A stretch of 20,257 nucleotides of DNA from Candidatus Aminicenantota bacterium (GTDB taxonomy: Bacteria > Acidobacteriota > Aminicenantia > UBA2199): NCBI GenBank assembly GCA_020355945.1, contig CP070627.1, positions 178,762 to 199,018 on the forward strand. Reading direction: 5' to 3'. Position numbers and translations under genes: made by a program. The notes below the pieces were generated by a model that searched no databases, was not told the DNA's origin, and was given only the letters and a program-made list of their open reading frames with translations. Shown one piece after another: positions 1 to 7,262 of the stretch (position 1 is its first letter; the number at the start of each line of letters is the position of its first letter).

Positions 1-51
1 AGAGGAGAGAAAAAGCACACGAACCGGTAAGGTGTTAAAAAATTATAAAAC

Positions 52-236
52 CTTAACCCGCATTTCTCACCAGGAATCGTAACGAAATGCCAAAGATGAC
101 TATGGATGCAAGAAAGGCGACTGAAGCCACTGGAGGCGTACTTGACAGTACGTCGAAGCGGGTGAAGGAGCCTGACGCAGCAGGCATGGGCAGATTTGGC
201 ATTGCAGTAGATTGCTGGTGAGAAATGCGGGTTAAG
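52..236. mobile_element. MITE-like element with 22-bp perfect terminal inverted repeats
   Basis: Positions 52-73 and 215-236 are perfect reverse complements (22 bp). The match continues inward with mismatches for about 25 bp; AATGCCAAA is shared by both arms. The interior has small hairpins: GTACT-TGAC-AGTAC near 140-153 and GCCTG-ACGCAG-CAGGC near 170-185. There is no coding potential. Size, terminal repeats and internal folding fit a non-autonomous miniature transposable element or a REP-like structured repeat. Its right end lies over the 3' end of the PLP-enzyme gene and supplies the stop codon. I see no convincing target-site duplication. It could instead be a structured RNA or a bidirectional terminator. 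The inverted repeats are certain; the mobile-element reading is inferred. Confidence 0.6.
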
Positions 237-1320
237 TATCCAGCGGTTGAACGTCTTGTTCAAAATAGCGGTGAAAGGATTTGGGTAATTGATGATAATC
301 CATATCTTTAATGAAACCTGAAAGGTCCCGGGCATTTAAGGTGTTCCAGAATAATACCACCTGGTCCTTTATTTTTTGTTCCCGGGCGTCATCGATGAGG
401 GCGGCAAAGGTTTTCCCGGTATAGGTGCCGTCCAATCGAATCCCTTCGGTTTCTTCCACCAGGGCAATGGCTTGTTTGCCTGGTTCGGTGAATTGCGCAT
501 AACCATTGCCCAGGTACTGGTCCCTGGATTCCAGGCCGGTTAATTCCAATAAGGGAAACGAGGAATCTTTAGCATGAAGTAAAGCAGAGGTTTTGGAGAA
601 AAGTTCCAGGACCGTATGAGGTGTGGTGAAATGATGGTCCACCACCCGTACCGGGATGACTTTACTCTTTATGTTGAGTGCCTTAAGACCGATCATTAGT
701 CCCACCAGTGTGCCTGCGCTTCCCAGGGCCACATAAATGCGGTGGGGTTCGGGTATTTCTTTTCGTTCCACCTGGTCTTTCAATTCAAAGGCGGCATTCA
801 CAAAACCCAGGGCGCCAAGAGGTGTGGAACCACCGGTGGGAATGATATAGGGAACTTTACCTTTTTTTAGTCGATGCCGGAACCGTTGAACCATTGTTCC
901 TATCTTTAGCAGCAGTTTATTAGGGTATTGATGGAGTTCTGTATTACAATAGTGACTCATCAGTAGATTTCGCCGCACATAATGGGCGTTATGCTGGGGC
1001 ATTAACATGGAAATGCCGGTTAGCCCTATTTTTTTTGCATAAACAGCAGTGGCCAATGCATGATTGGAACCGGCAAACCCAAAGGTCATCACTTCTTTGG
1101 CACCCTGGTCCAATGCCTCCCCCAGCAGGAACTCCAACTTCCGTATTTTGTTCCCGCCAAAAGGTTGAGCCGTTAATCCATCTTGCTTGATATAGAGATG
1201 GTCCAGGCCAATGGTTGAACCCAATCGATCGAGCTTTATAATGGGCGTGGGTAATTGACACAAACTCACATAAGGGAGTTTGTCTTTCAGCCGGGGAAAT
1301 CGTTCAAATAGTGGAATCAT
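232..1320 (-). CDS. PLP-dependent ACC deaminase / D-cysteine desulfhydrase family enzyme
   Basis: Fold type II PLP enzyme of the ACC deaminase/D-cysteine desulfhydrase family, probably cytoplasmic, performing alpha,beta-elimination or deamination of a small amino acid; the substrate cannot be told from sequence. Counting from an upstream TTG at 1353, the PLP lysine lies in GGNKIRKLE (Lys69), followed by GSNHA (95-99), a GGSTPLGALGF loop (175-185) and the phosphate-binding LGSAGT (211-216). All family landmarks are present and the length (362 aa from the ATG) is a little above the usual 330 or so. I chose the ATG at 1320; the frame is open back to a TTG at 1353, and neither start has a clear ribosome site. 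It overlaps the 3' end of the upstream hybrid kinase gene by 17-50 nt, which suggests co-transcription and coupled translation. The stop codon lies inside the inverted-repeat element at 52-236, so the last residues may have been reset by that insertion. Confidence 0.88.
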   Translation of the reverse strand: MIPLFERFPRLKDKLPYVSLCQLPTPIIKLDRLGSTIGLDHLYIKQDGLTAQPFGGNKIRKLEFLLGEALDQGAKEVMTFGFAGSNHALATAVYAKKIGLTGISMLMPQHNAHYVRRNLLMSHYCNTELHQYPNKLLLKIGTMVQRFRHRLKKGKVPYIIPTGGSTPLGALGFVNAAFELKDQVERKEIPEPHRIYVALGSAGTLVGLMIGLKALNIKSKVIPVRVVDHHFTTPHTVLELFSKTSALLHAKDSSFPLLELTGLESRDQYLGNGYAQFTEPGKQAIALVEETEGIRLDGTYTGKTFAALIDDAREQKIKDQVVLFWNTLNARDLSGFIKDMDYHQLPKSFHRYFEQDVQPLDT

Positions 1321-4300
1321 TGATAATTTCAGCGATTTTCTTTGAAAGTTCAATCATGGTAAAGGGTTTAGGGAGGAAACCATTCACCCCCAGTTCAATG
1401 ATGTCTTGTACGCGCCGGTCGTGCTTAAACCCTGATATTAACAATACTTTCACCGGTGGATATATTTTTTTCATTTCAATGTAAGATTCCCTGCCCGCTT
1501 TATTGGGCATAGCCATATCCAGGAGGATGAGTTTGATTTCATTGCATCGTTCTTTGAATATTCTCACCCCCTGGCGCCCATCTTCGGCCAGCAGCACGCT
1601 GTAGCCACAGGTTTCCAGGATTTCCTTCAAGGTTAGTCTCAAACTTTCTTCATCGTCCACCACCAGTATTAACCCGGTTCCCCGGGTCATTGTTTCTGTT
1701 GGTAAAGGGTAGTGGATAAAATGCTTTTGCTCCTCCAGCCGGGGTAAATAGACACTGAAGGTCGTGCCCTGGTGGAGTTGGGAATAAACATCGATAAACC
1801 CCCTGTGCTGCTTAACAATATTGTAGACCATGGCAAGTCCCAGGCCGGTGCCCTGGGTTTTTGTTTTGGTGGTAAAGAAGGGATCAAAAATTTTTGAGAT
1901 CATTTTTGGTTCAATACCCACACCGGTGTCCTTTACCTTTAATATCCAGTAATTTCCTTCGACTGCTTCCGGCTGGGAAACACAGAAGTGCTTATCGGCA
2001 TAAAAATTGTGAATTGAAACCGAGAGTGTTCCACCCTGGGGTTCATCCATTTTTCGCATCAGGGTCATGGCATGGGAGGAATTGATACAGAGATTTAACA
2101 CTACCTGTTGAATCTGGGTGGCATCCGCCCATACCATGGTTTTACCATCATGGTAGGAGATATCCAGTTTAATACTTTTATCAATCGTGTTTTCACATAT
2201 TTTCATTACATCTCTCAGGGCCTCATTTAAATCCACCGAAGCAAATATGGGTTCATTTTTCCGGGATAAGGTGAGCAGTTGATTGACCAGGTTTACTGCG
2301 CGGTGAGCCCCCTTTTCAATTGTATTTATACTATTCTTTATTTTCTCAAGGCTGATATTTTTTTCTTTTTCCATTAAGTACTTAATCAATGAAACGGTTC
2401 CCACAATTCCTCCCAGGACATTGTTAAAATCATGGGCCAGGCCTCCGGCCAGGTTTCCCACGGTTTCCATTTTCTGTGCCTGGAGTAATTGGCGATCTTT
2501 TTTTTCTGCTTCGGTGACGTCATCCATCCGTATCACACACCCTTGCAATCCTTCATAAACGAGGGGATACACGATAATATCCAGGTATTTTGATTCCCCA
2601 CTGCGCATGACCACGCGTTCGCTGTACAGTTCCAGGGAAGAGCGCGAATGAAATACGTCTTCCAGTTGGTCCTGGTAAAATTTAAGAAATGGCACCACAT
2701 CCCAGATTTTTTTGGATATTGCTTCCTTCGTTGGTACGCCAATATAATTTTCCGCCGCGGTGTTCCATTGAGTAATCATCCCTTCCCGGTTAACGGAAAT
2801 CAGCATGGAAGAGAGGGAATTAAATACATTATCCAGGTAGTTTTTGGTTTGTTTGAGTTCTTCTTCCGCCTGGACGATTTCCGTGATATCCGTGACCATG
2901 GCAAAGTAACCCCTTACGTTTTGATTTTCATCAAAGAGAGGGGCGGTTTTCACCAGGCAGTGGGCAAGGGCATTATCGGGTCGTAAAAGAGTGAGGTTGT
3001 AAGCACTGCGTTTGCCATTTTTTCGTATTTCCATATTGCGAAGGAATTTTTGGATATCCGGGGGATTAATAAAATCAAGAAAATTGCAGCCCAACAGGTC
3101 GCTGCTGGCCCGACCTAAGATGGCGCACATCTCAGGATTGGCATCCACGACAATATGTTGATGGTCTACTTCCAGGAATCCTTCGCTGGCGGTTTCCAGG
3201 AAGGTTCTCAGGCGGTTTTCACTTTTTTGCACCTTCTCTTCCGCCTGCTTACGTTCGGCTATCTCCCGGTTGAGAGTTTCATTTATTTCTTCCAGTTGTT
3301 TGGCCCGTTCCCGGATACGGCGGGTCCGTGCCTGGTAAAAGAGCAGGACCAGGAGCACAAGTGTCAGGAGGGCAAAGCCCAGGAACCACCAGGTTTGCCA
3401 GAAAGGAGGCAGGACCGAAATTCGCAGCCATGTACCGGTTTCATTCCATATGCCGTCACTATTGGCCCCTTTAACTTTAAAGACGTACTCTCCGGGTGGG
3501 AGTGTGGTATAAGAAGCAAAATGCCGGTTCCCGGCATCAATCCACTTCTTGTCAAGCCCTTCCATCATATAGGCATGCCTATTGTCCGCAGGAGATGTAT
3601 AGTCCAGGGCTGCAAATTCAAAGGTTATTACGCGATCCCGGTAAGATAATACAATATCAGTCGTCTCCATAATGGATTTCGCCAGGGGGGGGGCAGCTCT
3701 CTCCATGGCGGATTGATGAGAAATTTTAAGACCCGTCATAATGACAGGAGGAATAAAAGGATTGTCTTTGATACTGCCCGGATGGAACAGGTTAAACCCA
3801 TTGATACCACCAAAAAACATTTCACCGCTGCGAGTTTTAAAAAAAGCCCCCAGGTTAAATTCATTGCTCTGGAGCCCATCTTTGGTTCCATAGTTTCTAA
3901 AGATGCCCTGCCCCGGGTCAAAATTGGATAATCCCTTATTGGTACTGATCCAGAGGTGACCGTGATGGTCTTCCAATATCCCATAAATCACATTATTGGG
4001 TAACCCGTCCGCTTCCCCGTAATGGGTAAATTGACCGGTTTGAGGATCAAATTTATCGAGTCCCCCGGTGGTACCGATCCAGAGTATCCCGGATGAACCG
4101 GCATATATTGCATTCACTTCATTATTACTCAAACTATTGGTTCTATTGGGGTCTACAGTATAACGAATAAAATTTCCCGTTTGCTTATCCAATTGATTAA
4201 GTCCGTACTTTGTTCCGATCCACAACACACCGGAGGGGTCCTCACAAATCGACTTGATATAATTATTACTTATGCTTCCGGGGTCCTGGTCAACGGCCTG

Positions 4301-5845
4301 GAAATGAAGAAATATCTTTCTTTCACGGTCAAATTGATTAAGCCCACCCCCTTCGGTTCCGATCCACATCAACCCGTTTTGGTCTTCGTAAATGACCCGG
4401 ATGATATCGTTACTCAAGCTGAGATTATTTCCGGGATTCGACAGGTAATGGGTAAATGTCCCGGTTTTCCGATCGAATTGATTGAGTCCACCGCCCCACG
4501 TCCCTATCCACATCACACCAGCCCGGTCTTCAAAAATGGAAAAAACATAATCGTTGGTTAAACTCCGGGGGTTGGTGGGATCGGGCCGGTAATGTCTAAA
4601 TGTATTTGTCTGCCGATGGAATCGATTGAGCCCCCTGTTGGTCCCCACCCAGACAATACCGGCTCGATCTTCATAAATGGCATAAACCATTTTGCCACTT
4701 AAACCTTTGCTGGGTTGATGGGGATAAAATTGATAATGTGCAAAACGATTCCTGTAGGGGGAATATTTATTAAACCCACCCCCATCGGTTCCGATCCAGA
4801 GTATATGAGATGAATCCTCATAAATGGCCAGGACGACATTGTTACTCAAACTGAAGGGATCGATGGGATCGTTTTTCCAATGGGAGAATGCCCTATCTGC
4901 CGGGTTAAATTTGTTAAGGCCTTCTCCTGTCCCGATTAATAATTCATTGTCATGGTCCAGGTAAATACAACGAATTTCATTGTGACTGATGCACCGGGAA
5001 TCACGTCGAGTGTATTTATAATGAATAAATGTGTTTCTTTTTGGCTCCAATTTATTAAGACCCTCCAGGGTGCCAATCCATAAACACCCTTCCCGGTCTT
5101 CAGCAATGGCGGTCACATAATTATTGCTCAAGCTTCTGCGTTCATTGGCATGGTGTTGATAATGAATAAATTCTCCCTTCTTTTTATTCAATCGATCGAG
5201 TCCTTTGTCTTGTGTCCCAATCCATATCGTGTCTGAAGAATCAATATACAGCGTACTGATACGATTGCTGATCAAGCTGGTGGAATCGTAAATATCATGT
5301 TGATAAGCAAGAAATCTATTCTCTTTTGGATCATATTTATTGAGACCGCCATCAGAGGTTCCAATCCACAGGACACCATCATGGTCTTCACAAATAGCTG
5401 CCACCTCATTGCCGCTTAACTTGAAAGGAGGATTTTTATCCTTTTTATAATGAGCAAACGTCTCCTTTTCCCGATCGAACCGGTTCAATCCCTCCTGGGT
5501 TCCCACCCAGAGCACGCCGTGATGATCCTCGTAAAGGGAATAAATATAATTGTTACTCAGGCTGTTGGGATTTTTAGGGTTATGTCTATAAATAGTAAAT
5601 TTGTATCCGTCATACCTGTTTAGTCCATCCTGGGTGCCAAACCACATCAAGCCCCGACTATCTTTAAGAATGCAACTCACCGAACTCTGAGAGAGACCCT
5701 CCTCAATGGAGATACGGTCAAATTTTATATCCTGTTCCAGTGAATACAAAAAGGTGGTATTCAGGGCTGCCAGTATTATTATAATCAAAGCATTAGAAAA
5801 TAGGCGTTTAAAATTCCTTCCGGGAACCCACTTAAAAAGCACCAT
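1304..5845 (-). CDS. Hybrid two-component sensor kinase: 14-blade propeller, Y_Y_Y, PAS x2, HisKA, HATPase, REC
   Basis: A 1513-residue inner-membrane hybrid kinase. An uncleaved or cleaved N-terminal hydrophobic segment (about 14-34) leads to 14 Reg_prop repeats of the type DxxGxLWIGTxxGLNxFD (about 60-690), enough for two seven-bladed periplasmic propellers. Then come a Y_Y_Y domain (about 740-812), one membrane helix (818-837), a coiled coil (840-878) and two PAS domains (about 880-995 and 1005-1115). HisKA has phospho-acceptor His1138 in LAGGLAHDFNN. The ATPase domain shows an N box (Asn1251/Asn1255), DTGVGI (1306-1311) and GTGLGLA (1332-1338). The C-terminal receiver has Asp1397/1398, phospho-acceptor Asp1443, Ser1471 and Lys1493. 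All catalytic residues are present. Unlike the classical Bacteroides HTCS, no AraC domain follows the receiver, so phosphate must pass on or act in cis. The ATG is preceded by AAAGGTGG at a good distance. The ligand is unknown; carbohydrate is usual for this class. Confidence 0.95.
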   Translation of the reverse strand: MVLFKWVPGRNFKRLFSNALIIIILAALNTTFLYSLEQDIKFDRISIEEGLSQSSVSCILKDSRGLMWFGTQDGLNRYDGYKFTIYRHNPKNPNSLSNNYIYSLYEDHHGVLWVGTQEGLNRFDREKETFAHYKKDKNPPFKLSGNEVAAICEDHDGVLWIGTSDGGLNKYDPKENRFLAYQHDIYDSTSLISNRISTLYIDSSDTIWIGTQDKGLDRLNKKKGEFIHYQHHANERRSLSNNYVTAIAEDREGCLWIGTLEGLNKLEPKRNTFIHYKYTRRDSRCISHNEIRCIYLDHDNELLIGTGEGLNKFNPADRAFSHWKNDPIDPFSLSNNVVLAIYEDSSHILWIGTDGGGFNKYSPYRNRFAHYQFYPHQPSKGLSGKMVYAIYEDRAGIVWVGTNRGLNRFHRQTNTFRHYRPDPTNPRSLTNDYVFSIFEDRAGVMWIGTWGGGLNQFDRKTGTFTHYLSNPGNNLSLSNDIIRVIYEDQNGLMWIGTEGGGLNQFDRERKIFLHFQAVDQDPGSISNNYIKSICEDPSGVLWIGTKYGLNQLDKQTGNFIRYTVDPNRTNSLSNNEVNAIYAGSSGILWIGTTGGLDKFDPQTGQFTHYGEADGLPNNVIYGILEDHHGHLWISTNKGLSNFDPGQGIFRNYGTKDGLQSNEFNLGAFFKTRSGEMFFGGINGFNLFHPGSIKDNPFIPPVIMTGLKISHQSAMERAAPPLAKSIMETTDIVLSYRDRVITFEFAALDYTSPADNRHAYMMEGLDKKWIDAGNRHFASYTTLPPGEYVFKVKGANSDGIWNETGTWLRISVLPPFWQTWWFLGFALLTLVLLVLLFYQARTRRIRERAKQLEEINETLNREIAERKQAEEKVQKSENRLRTFLETASEGFLEVDHQHIVVDANPEMCAILGRASSDLLGCNFLDFINPPDIQKFLRNMEIRKNGKRSAYNLTLLRPDNALAHCLVKTAPLFDENQNVRGYFAMVTDITEIVQAEEELKQTKNYLDNVFNSLSSMLISVNREGMITQWNTAAENYIGVPTKEAISKKIWDVVPFLKFYQDQLEDVFHSRSSLELYSERVVMRSGESKYLDIIVYPLVYEGLQGCVIRMDDVTEAEKKDRQLLQAQKMETVGNLAGGLAHDFNNVLGGIVGTVSLIKYLMEKEKNISLEKIKNSINTIEKGAHRAVNLVNQLLTLSRKNEPIFASVDLNEALRDVMKICENTIDKSIKLDISYHDGKTMVWADATQIQQVVLNLCINSSHAMTLMRKMDEPQGGTLSVSIHNFYADKHFCVSQPEAVEGNYWILKVKDTGVGIEPKMISKIFDPFFTTKTKTQGTGLGLAMVYNIVKQHRGFIDVYSQLHQGTTFSVYLPRLEEQKHFIHYPLPTETMTRGTGLILVVDDEESLRLTLKEILETCGYSVLLAEDGRQGVRIFKERCNEIKLILLDMAMPNKAGRESYIEMKKIYPPVKVLLISGFKHDRRVQDIIELGVNGFLPKPFTMIELSKKIAEIINDSTI

Positions 5846-5891
5846 ATTCTAATACCACCTTTATCGTACTAAAACTCATTGGAGACATTCA

Positions 5892-5920
5892 ATTATAACA
5901 TATTTTTGGAGATTTTTCAC
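5892..5920 (-). promoter_or_regulatory. Candidate extended -10 promoter of the hybrid kinase
   Basis: On the minus strand a perfect TATAAT (5897-5892) is preceded by TGT, making an extended -10 (TGnTATAAT). A weak -35 GTGAAA (5920-5915) lies 17 bp upstream. It sits about 50 bp before the kinase ATG, in the 100-bp gap after the DsrE-like gene. This suggests the kinase/PLP-enzyme pair is transcribed separately from the DsrE-like gene. Confidence 0.6.
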
Positions 5921-5945
5921 CTATTTGAATTTTTTTGTGGTTAAC

Positions 5946-6398
5946 TTAAAATGTCAATACATGCCAGCCTTTCTTTTGCATATCCGCCAACTGATCCCCG
6001 AGATAATACACTTTTATTCCTAATTCTTCCAATTTTTTCGATACACCGTAAAGGTCGGCACAGGCTTTGCATGCCCACAACTCCACGCCCGCTTCTTTGA
6101 TTTTTTTGATTTTCTCCTGGAGTTCCTGGTCTACAGATAACAATTTGGCTGACGCTCCCCACACCAGGAGCCTCACCTTATCCATCCATTTTCGTTTCTG
6201 GCAATTATAGGTGTACATCAATACCATTTTTAGCGCCACCTCCCGGTCCCCGCTGGTCCAGACAATCAACTGGCTGGCGCCTCCTTCTTCATCAACCGCA
6301 ACATCTTTTGTTTCGGGTTTATCCTGTCCAAACCCCAACAGTAAAGTTACCGGCAACACTAAAAACAAAATTAACACCAACAGAACATTTTTCTTCAT
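5946..6398 (-). CDS. Exported DsrE-like family protein
   Basis: 150 residues. A classical signal peptide or membrane anchor (Lys-Lys then a Leu/Val-rich core, residues 3-22) is followed by a short acidic linker and one DsrE/DsrF-like domain (about 43-148). Visible family features are the first strand QLIVWTSG, the LLVWGASAKLL turn (77-87), the cysteine motif CKAC (Cys110, Cys113) and the LGIKVYYLGDQ strand. Cytoplasmic DsrE relatives act in sulfur transfer through a conserved cysteine, and Cys110 fits that position. Export makes a periplasmic thiol or sulfur-carrier role possible, but this is inference. The start is well supported: AGGAGG lies 8 nt before the ATG. It has its own promoter candidate (6438-6466) and lies upstream of, and in the same direction as, the hybrid kinase. 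Confidence 0.85.
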   Translation of the reverse strand: MKKNVLLVLILFLVLPVTLLLGFGQDKPETKDVAVDEEGGASQLIVWTSGDREVALKMVLMYTYNCQKRKWMDKVRLLVWGASAKLLSVDQELQEKIKKIKEAGVELWACKACADLYGVSKKLEELGIKVYYLGDQLADMQKKGWHVLTF

Positions 6399-6437
6399 GA
6401 TACAAACCTCCTCTGGTTTAAAATTTCTTTCAAAAAG

Positions 6438-6466
6438 ATTCTATAAAACCAGGGGAAAAAAATCAA
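6438..6466 (-). promoter_or_regulatory. Candidate sigma-70 promoter of the DsrE-like gene
   Basis: On the minus strand TTGATT (6466-6461), a 17-bp spacer and TAGAAT (6443-6438) lie about 40 bp before the ATG at 6398. The boxes match the consensus in 4-5 of 6 positions each with ideal spacing. Confidence 0.55.
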
Positions 6467-6530
6467 TACCCCATCACCAAATTTACCTCTTATTCCTGTA
6501 AACCACAAAAGACGCGAGGGACATGGAAAA

Positions 6531-6562
6531 ATTATGAACTGAGTTCATAATCAGTTCATATG
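6531..6562. promoter_or_regulatory. Perfect 21-bp palindrome plus a third half-site: candidate operator / upstream activator site
   Basis: ATTATGAAC (6531-6539), spacer TGA, then its exact complement GTTCATAAT (6543-6551). A further direct half-site CAGTTCATAT follows at 6552, exactly 11 bp (one helical turn) after the second arm. A fourth half-site, TTATGAAC, lies at 6759-6766. The cluster is about 185-200 bp upstream of the GG-N10-GC promoter candidate at 6736-6751, a distance usual for sigma-54 activator sites. It is also about 65 bp upstream of the -35 box of the divergent DsrE-like gene. The symmetry is seen directly; the regulator is unknown. Confidence 0.65.
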
Positions 6563-6735
6563 ACTTGTGGCAGTGCATTGTTCTCAAATGAGATGACCCG
6601 GGTGAATCGCTGATAATGGCAGGCAATTTTTTTTTATTTTAAAAACAACAAGGTTGTTGAAACCCTTATATTAAAAGGAATTTCAGCTTTCATTGCTTTC
6701 ATATGGCGGTCTCAACCCGGGGCTTTTGCTTATCC
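6563..6735. other. Intergenic region without a gene
   Basis: I see no coding frame here. It holds a T-rich tract (about 6627-6640) and a small hairpin AACAAC-AAG-GTTGTT (6644-6658). No convincing sigma-70 promoter towards the plus-strand genes is visible. AT content varies sharply along the stretch, and it separates the palindrome cluster from the GG-N10-GC promoter candidate. Confidence 0.5.
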
Positions 6736-6751
6736 TGGCAAGAGAATTGCC
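6736..6751 (+). promoter_or_regulatory. Candidate sigma-54 (-24/-12) promoter upstream of the peptide genes
   Basis: TGGCAAG-AGAA-TTGCC matches the sigma-54 consensus TGGCACG-N4-TTGCW closely. The invariant GG (6737-6738) and GC (6749-6750) are separated by exactly 10 bp. A transcript would begin near 6762, giving a short leader before the mini-ORF at 6797 and the RiPP precursor at 6874. No sigma-70 promoter of similar quality is visible nearby. Sigma-54 promoters need an enhancer-binding ATPase, which is not encoded in this window. Confidence 0.55.
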
Positions 6752-6796
6752 TAAGAATTTATGAACCGGTTAATGATGAGGAGGTAAAAAGTAAAA

Positions 6797-6871
6797 ATGA
6801 GTGAACGAATAAAGAAGATAAGCTGTTGGAACCGAATAAAAATAAAAACCAAAATAAAAAGGAGGACATAA
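6797..6871 (+). CDS. 24-residue basic leader ORF ahead of the RiPP precursor
   Basis: ATG at 6797 is preceded by GAGGAGG (6778-6784), 12 nt away. The frame runs 24 codons to TAA at 6869-6871, only 2 nt before the precursor ATG. The product (starting MSERIKKISCWNRIK) is very basic and unlike any family I recognise. The precursor's own ribosome site AAGGAGG lies inside the last codons of this ORF, so ribosomes finishing here would uncover or reload that site. It may be a coupling leader peptide rather than a functional protein. Its existence is plausible but unproven; the spacing from its ribosome site is longer than ideal. Confidence 0.4.
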   Translation: MSERIKKISCWNRIKIKTKIKRRT

Positions 6872-6873
6872 CC

Positions 6874-7020
6874 ATGGAAAAGAAAGAAAGGCTTCACCTG
6901 GAGGCAATCAAAGTTGAAAGCTTTGTCACTTTATTGAGCGATGAAGAAAAAGAGAGAATCAACGGCGGTACCGCTGGGGCAGACAGCACAACTCTCATTC
7001 GAGTCTTTTGCAAAGTTTAA
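6874..7020 (+). CDS. Orphan RiPP precursor, class I lanthipeptide-like leader with GG cleavage site
   Basis: 48 residues. The leader (1-32) is charged and helical with the pattern LHLEAIKVESFVT...LSDEE and ends in Asn-Gly-Gly (30-32). It resembles the 'LxLxxIxVxSFxT' leaders of class I lanthipeptide and other natural-product precursors in Bacteroidota and related phyla. The predicted core after GG is TAGADSTTLIRVFCKV (16 residues), with three Thr, one Ser and one Cys, which allows at most one lanthionine-type ring. The start is decided by AAGGAGG (6859-6865), 8 nt before the ATG; an upstream in-frame TTG at 6826 has no comparable site. No LanB/LanC, radical SAM enzyme, C39 peptidase transporter or other maturation gene is in the window, so modification would have to act in trans. 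The next gene is a membrane AraC-type regulator 242 bp downstream. The leader call is fairly sure; the modification type is not. Confidence 0.7.
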   Translation: MEKKERLHLEAIKVESFVTLLSDEEKERINGGTAGADSTTLIRVFCKV

Positions 7021-7105
7021 AGTGGCTAAAAGAAAAGGCAGCCCCAATGACGGAGCAAGTGGCCCAAAACAGGCATACCGCTGTCAAATCACTTGCCTTA
7101 TGTTC

Positions 7106-7178
7106 CCGGGTTAAGGTTAAGGTGAGGGCTGAGAGGAAAAAAAGTACTTCCTCTGCCTCAACCTTAACCTCAACCCGG
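7106..7178. repeat. Long imperfect inverted repeat (about 31-bp arms) between RiPP and regulator genes
   Basis: The left arm (7106-7138) and right arm (7148-7178) are near-complementary, sharing CCGGGTT, AGGTTAAGGT and AGAGGAA with a few mismatches and a small bulge. The loop is an A-rich stretch of roughly 10 nt. On the plus strand the RNA would form a very stable hairpin about 85 nt after the precursor stop codon. An A-rich rather than U-rich stretch follows, so it is not a classical terminator. It could protect or process the precursor mRNA, attenuate read-through into the regulator gene, or be a dispersed repeat. Confidence 0.7.
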
Positions 7179-7262
7179 ATTTTAAAATCAAAAAATAAAA
7201 AAAAATAGAAAAATGTATTGAAATATTCTTGTATTTCCTTTAATATTTGGAAAAAGGAAAAA

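Noticed and set aside
52..236. tRNA or known riboswitch in the structured 5' element
   Set aside because: No cloverleaf, TPsiC-like GGTTCGAATCC or recognised riboswitch core; symmetry is that of an inverted-repeat element.
3155..3649. 164-codon plus-strand frame inside the hybrid kinase gene
   Set aside because: Antisense shadow of the PAS/Y_Y_Y coding region; no ribosome site or motifs.
3800..5633. Regularly spaced DNA repeats in the kinase gene that look CRISPR-like
   Set aside because: The spacing of about 140-150 bp comes from Reg_prop protein repeats (TGGATCGGAAC-type codons); the units are coding and degenerate, with no constant repeat/spacer structure.
7008..7208. Plus-strand frame overlapping the precursor's 3' end (rich in Lys/Val/Ser)
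   Set aside because: Its composition follows from the inverted repeat and A-rich tail; no ribosome site at its ATG. A frameshifted longer core peptide is possible but unsupported.
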